7,819 nucleotides of DNA from Tissierellales bacterium. GTDB taxonomy: Bacteria > Bacillota > Clostridia > Tissierellales > Tissierellaceae. Below the pieces are notes generated by a model. The model was given only the letters and a program-made list of their open reading frames with translations. It did no database searches and had not been told where the DNA came from. Shown piece after piece: positions 1 to 6,383 of this stretch. The stretch is from the NCBI GenBank assembly GCA_030146705.1, contig JASLBE010000003.1:1-7819 (forward strand), written 5' to 3'. The position numbers were made by a program, and so were the translations under genes. Position 1 is the stretch's first letter. Every line of letters starts with the position of its first letter.

Positions 1-681
1 ATTATCTAAAACATCAGCAAGATTTCCTCCTACCTGTCTTTGTATAGCTACGGCAGTATTCATAAGCTCCATATCCTCTGAATCCATACGAATAGCAGTA
101 TCCTCCATAGCCACCTCTAATCTTTCACCTAATTCTACCTCCCGAATAATCTTTAAAAATTCTGGCCCTATAGGATCTGGCAGGTCCCTGGCTACACTAC
201 CCATAGCCTGCTCAAAAGTAAATCCTGCCCTTAAACTATTAGATATTATCATAATAACATCCCCTAATTGCTCATCAAAAAGATCCATTCTCTTTTTTCT
301 TTTTGACTTAAGAACCATAGGCGGAAGTAAAAATCCTAAAGAACCTAAAGCTAGGGCCATAGCTGGATCTCTTTTTATAACTATCATAATTAAAACTGGC
401 AAAATAACTGCAAAGGCCCTTATCATTAAATACTCCTTGGCCCTTAAATGAACTCCTGCCTGGATTAATTCATCTTGGATTTTGTCTAAATAGCTGGTAT
501 CCATATCTAGCTTAGCCTTTCTAGACTTGCCACCATAGGCTACAATAGCCTGATCTTCTATTTTTTTTAGCCTAGTCTTGTAAATAATATAGTTCCTATA
601 TACTAAATTTAAAAGCATATATAAAATATTGTATATTACATAGGAAATACTTACTGCTAGGATTATATTTCTTAAATTCAC
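1..681 (-). CDS. tadB: Tad pilus platform protein TadB, N-terminal 227 residues (3' end outside window)
   Basis: Inner-membrane platform protein on which the TadA ATPase acts to assemble Flp pili (family knowledge: T2SSF/GspF-like domain). Translation from the GTG at 681 stays open to base 1, giving 227 residues. An N-terminal membrane segment lies at about residues 5-28, followed by a basic, charged linker. A hydrophobic pair of segments lies at about 88-124, then a KSKRKKR cluster. The cytoplasmic T2SSF domain runs from about 135 onward and contains FDEQLGDVIMIISNSLRAGF, a helix typical of TadB. The last visible residues, QVGGNLADVLDN, also match the family, so only the C-terminal membrane part is missing. 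The start is GTG with AGGTGAT about 5 bases upstream; that site overlaps the TAG stop of tadA (gap 8 bp), indicating translational coupling. TadC would be expected next, off the left edge. Confidence 0.93.
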   Translation of the reverse strand, partial: MNLRNIILAVSISYVIYNILYMLLNLVYRNYIIYKTRLKKIEDQAIVAYGGKSRKAKLDMDTSYLDKIQDELIQAGVHLRAKEYLMIRAFAVILPVLIMIVIKRDPAMALALGSLGFLLPPMVLKSKRKKRMDLFDEQLGDVIMIISNSLRAGFTFEQAMGSVARDLPDPIGPEFLKIIREVELGERLEVAMEDTAIRMDSEDMELMNTAVAIQRQVGGNLADVLDN

Positions 682-689
682 CCTATCAC

Positions 690-2054
690 CTACTTTGTGA
701 ACCAATCATCTTGTACTCTAACACCATTGTCTGCAATAGTATCCAGAACATATGGTCTAATACCTGTTGGTTCAAACCTTCCTCTTAGTTTTCCTGATGC
801 ATCATAGCCATCAGGTTTAAAAACAAATATATCCTGTAAGGTTACTGTGTCTCCTTCCATACCAGTAACTTCTGATATAGCAACTATCTTTCTTGATCCA
901 TCCCTAAATCTTGTTTGCTGAACTATTATATCTATAGCTGAAGCAATTTGCTCACGAATAGCCTTAACTGGTAAGTCCATTCCTGCCATCATTACCATAG
1001 TCTCTAGCCTAGCAACCATATCCCTAGGCGTGTTAGCATGGGCTGTTGACAGGGAACCATCGTGACCAGTATTCATGGCCTGAAGCATGTCTAGAGCTTC
1101 TCCAGAACGAATCTCCCCTACTATTATCCTGTCCGGTCTCATACGCAAGCAGTTTTTAACTAAGTCCCTGATTAGAATAGCTCCCTTACCCTCTACGTTA
1201 GCTGGCCTAGACTCTAGGGATATAACGTGGTCCTGCATAAGCTGAAGCTCAGCTGCGTCCTCTACAGTTATAATTCTTTCACTTTCTGGAATAAAGCTAG
1301 ATAAAACGTTTAATAAGGTAGTCTTACCTGAACCAGTACCTCCAGATACCATTATATTACATCTACCCTTTACTGCAGCCTCTAAAAAGGATGCCATTTG
1401 AAAAGATAGGGAGTTAAAGTTAATTAAGTCCTTAATCTGTAAAGGAGTAGAGTTAAACTTTCTTATAGTTATAGTCGGTCCATTTAATGCTACAGGGGGT
1501 ACAATAGCATTAACACGGGATCCATCTGCAAGACGGGCGTCTACCATTGGATTAGCCTCGTCACACCTTCTCCCTAGAGGAGAAACTATCCTATTTATAA
1601 TCTGCATAACATGCTCATCATCTCTAAAGAAGATATTGGCAAGTTGTATCTTACCACCCTTCTCTATATAAATCTGCTTAGGCCCATTAACCATTATCTC
1701 TGAAACATCATCATCTCTTAACAACTGTTCTAAGGGTCCTAAACCTGTAACATCATCATATATTTCTTGGGTTATTTGCTCCCTTTTAGTCCTAGTTAAA
1801 ACCTCTCCCCTATTGGCTAGAAGATTTTCAATAATGGCCTTAACATCTATACCTTCTTTATCACCCTGATTTTCTTGAATCTGCTTATTATAGGCATCAA
1901 TTACATCCCTGTGAATTAGCCTTTTCAAATCTTCAAATTCATCTGTCTGCTGTTGGGGCTGTTCATCAAAAGAACTAAAATCTACAAGACCAGGCATACT
2001 TCCATCAAAATCTTTAGTTCTATTGGCCTGTCTTAATCTTTCTGCTAAATCCAT
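690..2054 (-). CDS. tadA: Tad pilus assembly ATPase TadA/CpaF
   Basis: Cytoplasmic hexameric secretion ATPase of the PilT/VirB11 superfamily that drives Flp pilus assembly with TadB/TadC. The protein is 454 residues, a normal length for CpaF/TadA. Residues 1-90 are a charged, Gln-rich N-terminal region, and about 95-200 is the N-terminal domain (DDDVSEIMVNGP). The catalytic core has Walker A GGTGSGKT at 238-245 and an Asp box IITVEDAAELQL at 261-272. Walker B RPDRIIVGEIR is at 306-316, with Glu314 as the catalytic candidate, and the His box GHDGSLSTAHANTP is at 330-343. All key residues are present, so an active enzyme is expected. The ATG shares one base with the TAA of tadZ (TAATG), and AAAGGTGA lies about 8 bases upstream inside tadZ, so translation is probably coupled. 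No retraction ATPase is seen in the window, as is usual for Tad systems. Confidence 0.97.
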   Translation of the reverse strand: MDLAERLRQANRTKDFDGSMPGLVDFSSFDEQPQQQTDEFEDLKRLIHRDVIDAYNKQIQENQGDKEGIDVKAIIENLLANRGEVLTRTKREQITQEIYDDVTGLGPLEQLLRDDDVSEIMVNGPKQIYIEKGGKIQLANIFFRDDEHVMQIINRIVSPLGRRCDEANPMVDARLADGSRVNAIVPPVALNGPTITIRKFNSTPLQIKDLINFNSLSFQMASFLEAAVKGRCNIMVSGGTGSGKTTLLNVLSSFIPESERIITVEDAAELQLMQDHVISLESRPANVEGKGAILIRDLVKNCLRMRPDRIIVGEIRSGEALDMLQAMNTGHDGSLSTAHANTPRDMVARLETMVMMAGMDLPVKAIREQIASAIDIIVQQTRFRDGSRKIVAISEVTGMEGDTVTLQDIFVFKPDGYDASGKLRGRFEPTGIRPYVLDTIADNGVRVQDDWFTK

Positions 2055-3265
2055 TATTTATCACCTTTCTTTTTAAACTTTCCTAATAATGACTCCAACG
2101 GATTTTCCTTTCCCTTACTTTCTCCTTTTTTAGACTTTTTATCTCCACCATCTAACTTAGCTGCCAATTCCTCATAACTTTTAGCAAGTTTAGACATAGG
2201 TGACTCCATTACTGCTGGCTTACCTATATTAATAGCTTCCAAAGCTATTTTCTGATCATAAGGAAGGGAATGAAATATAGGCGTCTCTAAAGCTTTACCT
2301 ATATCTCTAAGTTTAACTCTACTAGGTTCTTCACTACCTACAACTAACCTAACCTTTTCTTCACCTATTAAAGAATTTAAAATAACTAAGCCCTTCTTAG
2401 TATTTTTTAAACTAGCTAAGTCCATGCCTGTAACATAAATTACCTCAGATGAGGAGTCAAAACAAGATAGGTTTATAGGGTTAAAACCTACTGCCGTATC
2501 TATAATAAGATAGTCATAGTAGGTTCTTAAAGAAGATATTATTTTTTCTACTCCCTGGCTAGATATATTAGCTGCATATTCAGGACTAGTTGGAGCTTGA
2601 AGAATATTAACTCCTGAACTATGAACTGACATGTACTTTCTTATAGTATCTGCATTTAAACTAGGCTGTTCTTCTAAAAGAGAAGCTAAGGTGTTTTTTG
2701 AATCAACTCTCATAAAACTCCCCACATCTCCAAACTCTACATTAAAGTCTAAAATTGCTACCTTTCTCTTTCTCTGAGCTAGTTTTACAGCTAAGTTCGT
2801 TGCTACAGTAGTTTTACCTAAACCACCCTTAGTACTAAAAACTGTGATTACCTTAGACTTCCAGTTACTGCTTCCTGTATTTTCTAAGGCATTCATCCTA
2901 GTTGACTCGTTAGATTGAATCCCTTTTAATTGGCTTACGAGAGTCTCTGGGTCTAGTTGCATAGGTAGTACATAGTGTACTCCTGTTTGCACTACCTTGT
3001 GAATAAATTCTGGCGTATATTCCTCTGTTACTACTACAGGTATGGACCTAGGTCTTAACAGATATACCTGCTGGCATACCCTTAAAAGTAGCGTTTTATT
3101 TGAAGATGATAATAATACTATATCTGGTTTAGTCTTTGTTATTGCATCTAAAACTGAATTTTCATCCGCTGTTCTTCCTACTACCTTTATATTATCATCC
3201 TGCATCATCATAATTAATCTTTTGCTAACTTGATCATTAGCAAATACTAAAACTTTAACTTCCAT
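2054..3265 (-). CDS. tadZ: TadZ/CpaE-like pilus localisation ATPase with degenerate receiver domain
   Basis: ParA/MinD-family protein which, in characterised Tad systems, places the assembly machine at the pole. The protein is 403 residues. Residues 1-115 form a receiver-like domain, but the expected phosphoacceptor Asp after the third strand is replaced (PDIVLLSSS; Ser53 where Asp would be). This matches the atypical receiver domain known in TadZ. The ATPase domain begins near 138 with the deviant Walker A KGGLGKTT (146-153, signature Lys146 kept). It continues with Asp173 in LDFNVEFGD (Walker A') and Walker B YLIIDTA (Asp256). The C-terminus from about 373 is a Lys-rich linker that ends in an amphipathic segment (387-403). 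The ATG at 3265 has GGAGG five bases upstream, embedded in the TAGGAGGAG that contains the stop of the cpaB-like gene. The last base of its stop is the first base of tadA. Confidence 0.93.
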   Translation of the reverse strand: MEVKVLVFANDQVSKRLIMMMQDDNIKVVGRTADENSVLDAITKTKPDIVLLSSSNKTLLLRVCQQVYLLRPRSIPVVVTEEYTPEFIHKVVQTGVHYVLPMQLDPETLVSQLKGIQSNESTRMNALENTGSSNWKSKVITVFSTKGGLGKTTVATNLAVKLAQRKRKVAILDFNVEFGDVGSFMRVDSKNTLASLLEEQPSLNADTIRKYMSVHSSGVNILQAPTSPEYAANISSQGVEKIISSLRTYYDYLIIDTAVGFNPINLSCFDSSSEVIYVTGMDLASLKNTKKGLVILNSLIGEEKVRLVVGSEEPSRVKLRDIGKALETPIFHSLPYDQKIALEAINIGKPAVMESPMSKLAKSYEELAAKLDGGDKKSKKGESKGKENPLESLLGKFKKKGDK

Positions 3266-3274
3266 ATGCTCCTC

Positions 3275-3982
3275 CTACTTAGATATGTCCTTTAAAAGAA
3301 CCTTATCTTTTGTTAATTTACCATCATCTTCTTGATTTCTCAATAAAACTCTTAACTGGTCTGATGTAGCCATAGCCAAAGATACGTCTAAAGCTTGTTG
3401 TGGTTCTAATTCAAAAGTAATTGTAACATATACTTCCTCAGAAGATGAACTAGGTGATATCATTTTATCTAATGCTATTATCTTAGCGTCTTGCGTTACT
3501 ACTTTAGCTATTTTTTCAGTTTCATCACCCTCACCTGTTATGCTGTCCATTATAGCTACTATATCTACCTTATTTCCGACTTTTAAAAGTCCAGCAACTC
3601 CTGCTGAATAACCTATATCTATAGTTACTGCTCTATTTCCCTCTTCTACTACATAGCTTAGTCCACCAACGCTATTACCAACTTCATATATTTTATCATG
3701 ATTTAATATATCATCTGGAAATAAATTAACATGGCTAACCTTGCCCACAACTTCATTTATATCAGTTATAGCTCCTTCAGGAACTGCATTTTTATGAATC
3801 TTTTTAGTATATAAAACTTCCTTAGTTAAAAGTGTTTGAGGATTTATCCTTTCTGCAGCCATCACTACAGATACTAAGTCCTCTTCACTTAGCTCATTTT
3901 CCTTACCACCTAAAGGGTTAGTTAAGGTAATTACAAAAACTAAAATTGCTACAATTAAAGAAATTATCTTTGTTTTTTTCAC
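3275..3982 (-). CDS. cpaB: RcpC/CpaB-like Tad pilus assembly protein (SAF domain)
   Basis: Envelope-anchored component of Tad pilus assembly; in diderms RcpC/CpaB works with the secretin. The protein is 235 residues. It has a short basic N-terminus and one membrane segment (about 5-22, IISLIVAILVFVITL). A SAF-like region spans about 37-100 (VVMAAERINPQTLLTKEVL). The family core follows: GLSYVVEEGNRAVTIDIG, then GVAGLLKVGNKVDIVAIM at 128-145. The rest is a beta-rich tail with an acidic and Ser-rich loop. The start is GTG at 3982, with AAGGAAGG eight bases upstream. An ATG at 3989 is in another frame, which supports the GTG. The gap from the preceding pseudopilin gene is 24 bp and that to tadZ is 9 bp. 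There is no secretin gene beside it, which fits a single-membrane cell. Its role there is inferred to be a periplasm-side or wall-side scaffold. Confidence 0.88.
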   Translation of the reverse strand: MKKTKIISLIVAILVFVITLTNPLGGKENELSEEDLVSVVMAAERINPQTLLTKEVLYTKKIHKNAVPEGAITDINEVVGKVSHVNLFPDDILNHDKIYEVGNSVGGLSYVVEEGNRAVTIDIGYSAGVAGLLKVGNKVDIVAIMDSITGEGDETEKIAKVVTQDAKIIALDKMISPSSSSEEVYVTITFELEPQQALDVSLAMATSDQLRVLLRNQEDDGKLTKDKVLLKDISK

Positions 3983-4006
3983 TTTCCATACCTTCCTTTT
4001 AATTCT

Positions 4007-4519
4007 CTATTTATAAGGTACCCACACATATCCGTGTTCAGTATCCTTTTCTAAATCATCACTTATAGTAACCTTAATAGGCATTTCATTTATATTAAAC
4101 ATCTTTAAAAATACTGGATCATAAACTTCACTTACCTCTATGATGGTTGTAGCTACTCTTTTTCCAACTATAAATCCACCATCTTCGTCAGGATCAGACT
4201 GTATAACAGGTCCATTATTATTTATTTGCTCATTCCACTTTACCTTTACATTTGAAGGATTGATTCCATTTTGCAGTGCTATAGTATTAGCAATTTCTTG
4301 TAAATCTCCTTCTGGATTATTGGAATTAAAAAGTGGTTCAGCCAAATCATATCTAGTATCTTTTATTAAATAAGCTATTTCTTGAATCTTATCTTTTTTG
4401 TTAGAATAAAGCATAAAGTCAGTAGCTGCCCCTGTAAACATCAATAGTATAACTAATACTACACTAAATAAAATCAATAGTTCACCTTTTTCACATTTTA
4501 TCTTATTTTTAATTTCCAT
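4007..4519 (-). CDS. TadE/TadF-like minor pseudopilin lacking Glu at +5
   Basis: Predicted minor pilin of 170 residues. It has a short basic leader ending in Gly (MEIKNKIKCEKG, 1-12), a hydrophobic helix at about 14-35, and a polar globular domain to the end. Aligned with the two upstream TadE-like proteins (EKG|QSMVEF and ETG|QGLVEY), this one reads EKG|ELLILF. The cleavage Gly and the aromatic at +6 are kept, but the +5 Glu is Leu. The longest open frame begins at a GTG at 4534, with an ATG at 4531. I choose the ATG at 4519 because GGAGG sits exactly five bases before it, while the earlier starts have no properly spaced site. It lies 16 bp after the previous pseudopilin gene and 24 bp before cpaB. 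Assignment to TadF rather than TadE or TadG rests on position and is uncertain. Processing by TadV is inferred. Confidence 0.8.
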   Translation of the reverse strand: MEIKNKIKCEKGELLILFSVVLVILLMFTGAATDFMLYSNKKDKIQEIAYLIKDTRYDLAEPLFNSNNPEGDLQEIANTIALQNGINPSNVKVKWNEQINNNGPVIQSDPDEDGGFIVGKRVATTIIEVSEVYDPVFLKMFNINEMPIKVTISDDLEKDTEHGYVWVPYK

Positions 4520-4535
4520 AACTACCTCCATCACC

Positions 4536-5240
4536 TCATTCTAATTCTCTCAAATCATCAGGTATACTTGGATTTAAAACTTTTGGTGTCCATCTAAAGT
4601 TTCTAGAAGACTTAAAAATAACTTTTTCATGAGGAATTCCATCTGGATACATTTTTTCCATAAAAGGTCCCTTAGGTTCAATCCAATATCTAACTCTAAC
4701 CTGTGCTATGATAATAGTTGAAATATTTGGATTAGAAGCATAAACTAACCCATGAGAGTCCCGATGATCTTTCTTATAATGATAAAATTGTAACCCAGAG
4801 TAAATCCCCACCTTACTTTCCTGATTTGGTTCAAAGTTTAAAAATTCAATTCTCTCTGTATTTATAGAACTATCTTTCTTCTTAATTTCTTTCTTCAAAT
4901 ATTCCTCTAAAGTCATACCGTCAATAAATTTATCATTCATATAATAATATTTACTTCTATCTCTTTTTTTATAAGGATTTTCATACGGACTCGAATATCT
5001 ATTATCATTCATCCCATATGGGTTTAAATAATCTTTTAAAGCTGCGGTATCTGAGTCTCCAAATTCTATATTGAAAATTGATTCCCTAAGAGCCATATTG
5101 AATGAAGCTTTATCATAGAGAACAGAAGAAAAACCTATTATGAAAAATACAATCATTAAAAAAATAGGTAGTACTAATGCATATTCTACTAGACCCTGGC
5201 CAGTTTCCTTATCATTGGCTTGGAAGTGGTTCAGCAACAT
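4536..5240 (-). CDS. TadE-like minor pseudopilin, tyrosine-rich
   Basis: Predicted minor pilin of the Tad system, 234 residues. The leader ends at Gly14 (KETG), followed by QGLVEYALVLPIFLMI with Glu at +5 and Tyr at +6, as in TadE and Flp prepilins. The hydrophobic helix spans about 18-41. The rest is a soluble extracellular domain. Its first part (71-100) is unusually rich in Tyr (eight in 30 residues, with NPY, SPY and NPY). Later stretches look beta-rich (ISTIIIAQVRVRYWIEP). The ATG at 5240 is preferred because AGGAG lies nine bases upstream; the ATG at 5249 would sit only about two bases after GGAGG. The gene overlaps the end of the preceding pseudopilin gene by 29 bp, suggesting coupled translation. 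Long TadE-like proteins are common in clostridial loci; the function of the extra domain is unknown. Confidence 0.85.
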   Translation of the reverse strand: MLLNHFQANDKETGQGLVEYALVLPIFLMIVFFIIGFSSVLYDKASFNMALRESIFNIEFGDSDTAALKDYLNPYGMNDNRYSSPYENPYKKRDRSKYYYMNDKFIDGMTLEEYLKKEIKKKDSSINTERIEFLNFEPNQESKVGIYSGLQFYHYKKDHRDSHGLVYASNPNISTIIIAQVRVRYWIEPKGPFMEKMYPDGIPHEKVIFKSSRNFRWTPKVLNPSIPDDLRELE

Positions 5241-6009
5241 CCCTACCATCTCCTCCCATATAAATAATCCCTGATATACTTTCTTTTAATTCCATTGTTT
5301 CTCCAAAAATCATTTTTCCTACTATTGTGATGTTTTTTAATTTATAAGGTAAAGTTACTGTCACCTCTCTATAATAAGTTTCATTATCAAATGTTTCTGT
5401 TCCTTCTAATTTCCATCTTTTATGTTTATTCCCATTGGAACGTGGGTCATGAGCTGGTAAACCATATACATCAAATCCACTACGATTATAACCTAATGAA
5501 TCTAAACCATATTGATCATAACCACCAATATAGTTAAGCTCAGATTTATCTACAAATTCTCCTGGCCTTACCTGTTTTTTTAATTTAGGATATTTACCCT
5601 CATGTCCGAATCCTTTCTGCACAGGACCGAGTTTAATATATTTATCAATATTATCTATATCTATTAAGCCATTATCTAATCCTTCAGTTTTGATAAATGT
5701 TTTAAAAGTTTTAGAAATTAAATATCCATCCTTCTCTTCATCACTAAAATAGATACTAGGTATACCAGTATCTTCCTGAATTATTTTATCTTGAATAGCC
5801 TTAAAAGAACCATCCTGATGAGAATATTCATTTTCTAATACTACCATATGCAATAAATCTCCAGTTATATTTTGTAACTGGGTTTTAGCGTAAACTAACC
5901 TTCCTAAATCTACAACAGGACCAATCAGTAATAGTAATAAAGGTAATATTATTGCAAATTCTACCATTGACTGACCCTTCTCTCTTTTTATAAACCTTAA
6001 AAACCTCAT
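5212..6009 (-). CDS. tadE: TadE-like minor pseudopilin with pentapeptide repeat insert
   Basis: Predicted minor pilin, 265 residues, first gene after the terminator. The leader MRFLRFIKREKG (1-12) is followed by QSMVEFAIILPLLLLLIG, a textbook TadE start with Glu at +5 and Phe at +6. The membrane helix is about 16-36. The extracellular part is long for TadE (usual domain proteins are about 130-200 residues, from general knowledge). It contains five consecutive five-residue units at 163-187 (GYDQY, GLDSL, GYNRS, GFDVY, GLPAH), then a basic stretch NGNKHKRWK, then beta-type segments (YYREVTVTLPYKL). The ATG at 6009 is chosen because AAGGAG (6022-6017) is seven bases upstream; the ATG at 6015 would be only one base away from it. 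The 3' end overlaps the next pseudopilin gene by 29 bp. Expression probably depends on read-through of the hairpin at 6027-6052 or on a promoter I could not identify. Confidence 0.88.
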   Translation of the reverse strand: MRFLRFIKREKGQSMVEFAIILPLLLLLIGPVVDLGRLVYAKTQLQNITGDLLHMVVLENEYSHQDGSFKAIQDKIIQEDTGIPSIYFSDEEKDGYLISKTFKTFIKTEGLDNGLIDIDNIDKYIKLGPVQKGFGHEGKYPKLKKQVRPGEFVDKSELNYIGGYDQYGLDSLGYNRSGFDVYGLPAHDPRSNGNKHKRWKLEGTETFDNETYYREVTVTLPYKLKNITIVGKMIFGETMELKESISGIIYMGGDGRDVAEPLPSQ

Positions 6010-6026
6010 AGACATTCTCCTTAACT

Positions 6027-6052
6027 AAAAAAGGGGATGATAACCATCCCCT
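6027..6052 (-). terminator. Intrinsic terminator between flp genes and assembly genes
   Basis: Read on the minus strand, AGGGGATG, loop GTTAT, CATCCCCT form a perfect 8-bp stem (five G-C pairs) followed directly by a run of T (6032-6027). This is a complete rho-independent terminator signature. It lies after the two flp pilin genes and only about five bases before the AAGGAG site of the tadE-like gene. It therefore most likely lets a fraction of transcripts through and lowers machinery expression relative to pilin. The stem is directional: on the plus strand no T-run follows it. Confidence 0.85.
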
Positions 6053-6086
6053 CCTCTTTCTTCACTACCCGAACTAGGATAGTTAT
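6040..6086 (-). promoter_or_regulatory. Candidate transcription attenuator leader (anti-terminator and competing hairpin)
   Basis: Upstream of the terminator the transcript can fold in two other ways. First, a hairpin at 6083-6064: ACUAUCC, loop UAGUUC, GGGUAGU, 7 bp with one G-U. Second, a longer-range helix in which AUAACUAUCC (6086-6077) pairs with GGAUGGUUAU (6049-6040), 10 bp with one G-U. The second helix uses both the 5' arm and the loop of the terminator and also the CUAUCC of the first hairpin, so the three structures are arranged as anti-anti-terminator, anti-terminator and terminator. This is seen by direct base pairing. That it works as a switch, and what would trigger it, is inference. 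I recognise no known aptamer in 6087-6169. Confidence 0.45.
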
Positions 6087-6169
6087 TTAATTTCCAAGTT
6101 TAAAATAATTTTCACATCAATAAAACCTATGTTTAAACTCTCTATTCGCTTCTATTGTTTTGGTGTTTA

Positions 6170-6355
6170 TTATTCTGCTCCAGGTGTTGCATTTTCTGGA
6201 TCTTGTAATACATTATTTATATCTTTAAATCTTTTACTTAATCCTCCACCTAGTACTTTTAGTCCTGCAATAGCTAATAGGGATACTAAAGCTATTATTA
6301 ATCCATACTCTACCATACCTTGTCCTGATTCTTCATTCATTAACCATTTAATCAT
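6170..6355 (-). CDS. flp: Flp-type major pilin (second of tandem pair)
   Basis: Small type IVb pilin of 61 residues that polymerises into the Tad pilus fibre after cleavage by TadV. The leader is MIKWLMNEESG, followed by QGMVEYGLIIALVSLLAIAG, the Flp motif with Glu at +5 and Tyr at +6. The mature chain would be 50 residues: a hydrophobic helix, then a short polar tail (KRFKDINNVLQDPENATPGAE). A longer frame opens at 6391, but the ATG at 6355 is chosen because GGGAGG (6368-6363) lies seven bases upstream and gives a normal short leader. The longer frame would translate that site as Glu-Gly-Gly. The gene starts 28 bp after the other flp gene, and the two share a stretch of DNA at about 87% identity. 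A 160-bp untranslated gap with a terminator follows. It is probably the main or co-main structural subunit. Confidence 0.93.
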   Translation of the reverse strand: MIKWLMNEESGQGMVEYGLIIALVSLLAIAGLKVLGGGLSKRFKDINNVLQDPENATPGAE

Positions 6356-6383
6356 TATAATTCCTCCCTCTTTAATATAATAT

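Noticed and set aside
3042..3233. Plus-strand open frame of 63 codons
   Set aside because: It is antisense to the receiver-like part of tadZ, has no ribosome binding site or recognisable domain, and the opposite frame is clearly coding.
4140..4373. Plus-strand open frame of 77 codons
   Set aside because: Lies wholly antisense to the third pseudopilin gene, with low-information Ser/Pro/Phe-rich translation and no start signal.
6131..6138. GTTTAAAC palindrome as an operator
   Set aside because: A lone 8-base palindrome in AT-rich DNA, inside a transcribed gap, with no second copy or promoter beside it.
6053..6169. Known riboswitch (c-di-GMP I or II, T-box or PyrR-type) before the terminator
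   Set aside because: I looked for the conserved core strings of these classes and saw none; only the generic competing helices are supported.
6129..6380. Plus-strand open frame of 83 codons
   Set aside because: It is the antisense shadow of the flp gene and its downstream leader; its hydrophobic character comes from the pilin helix on the other strand.
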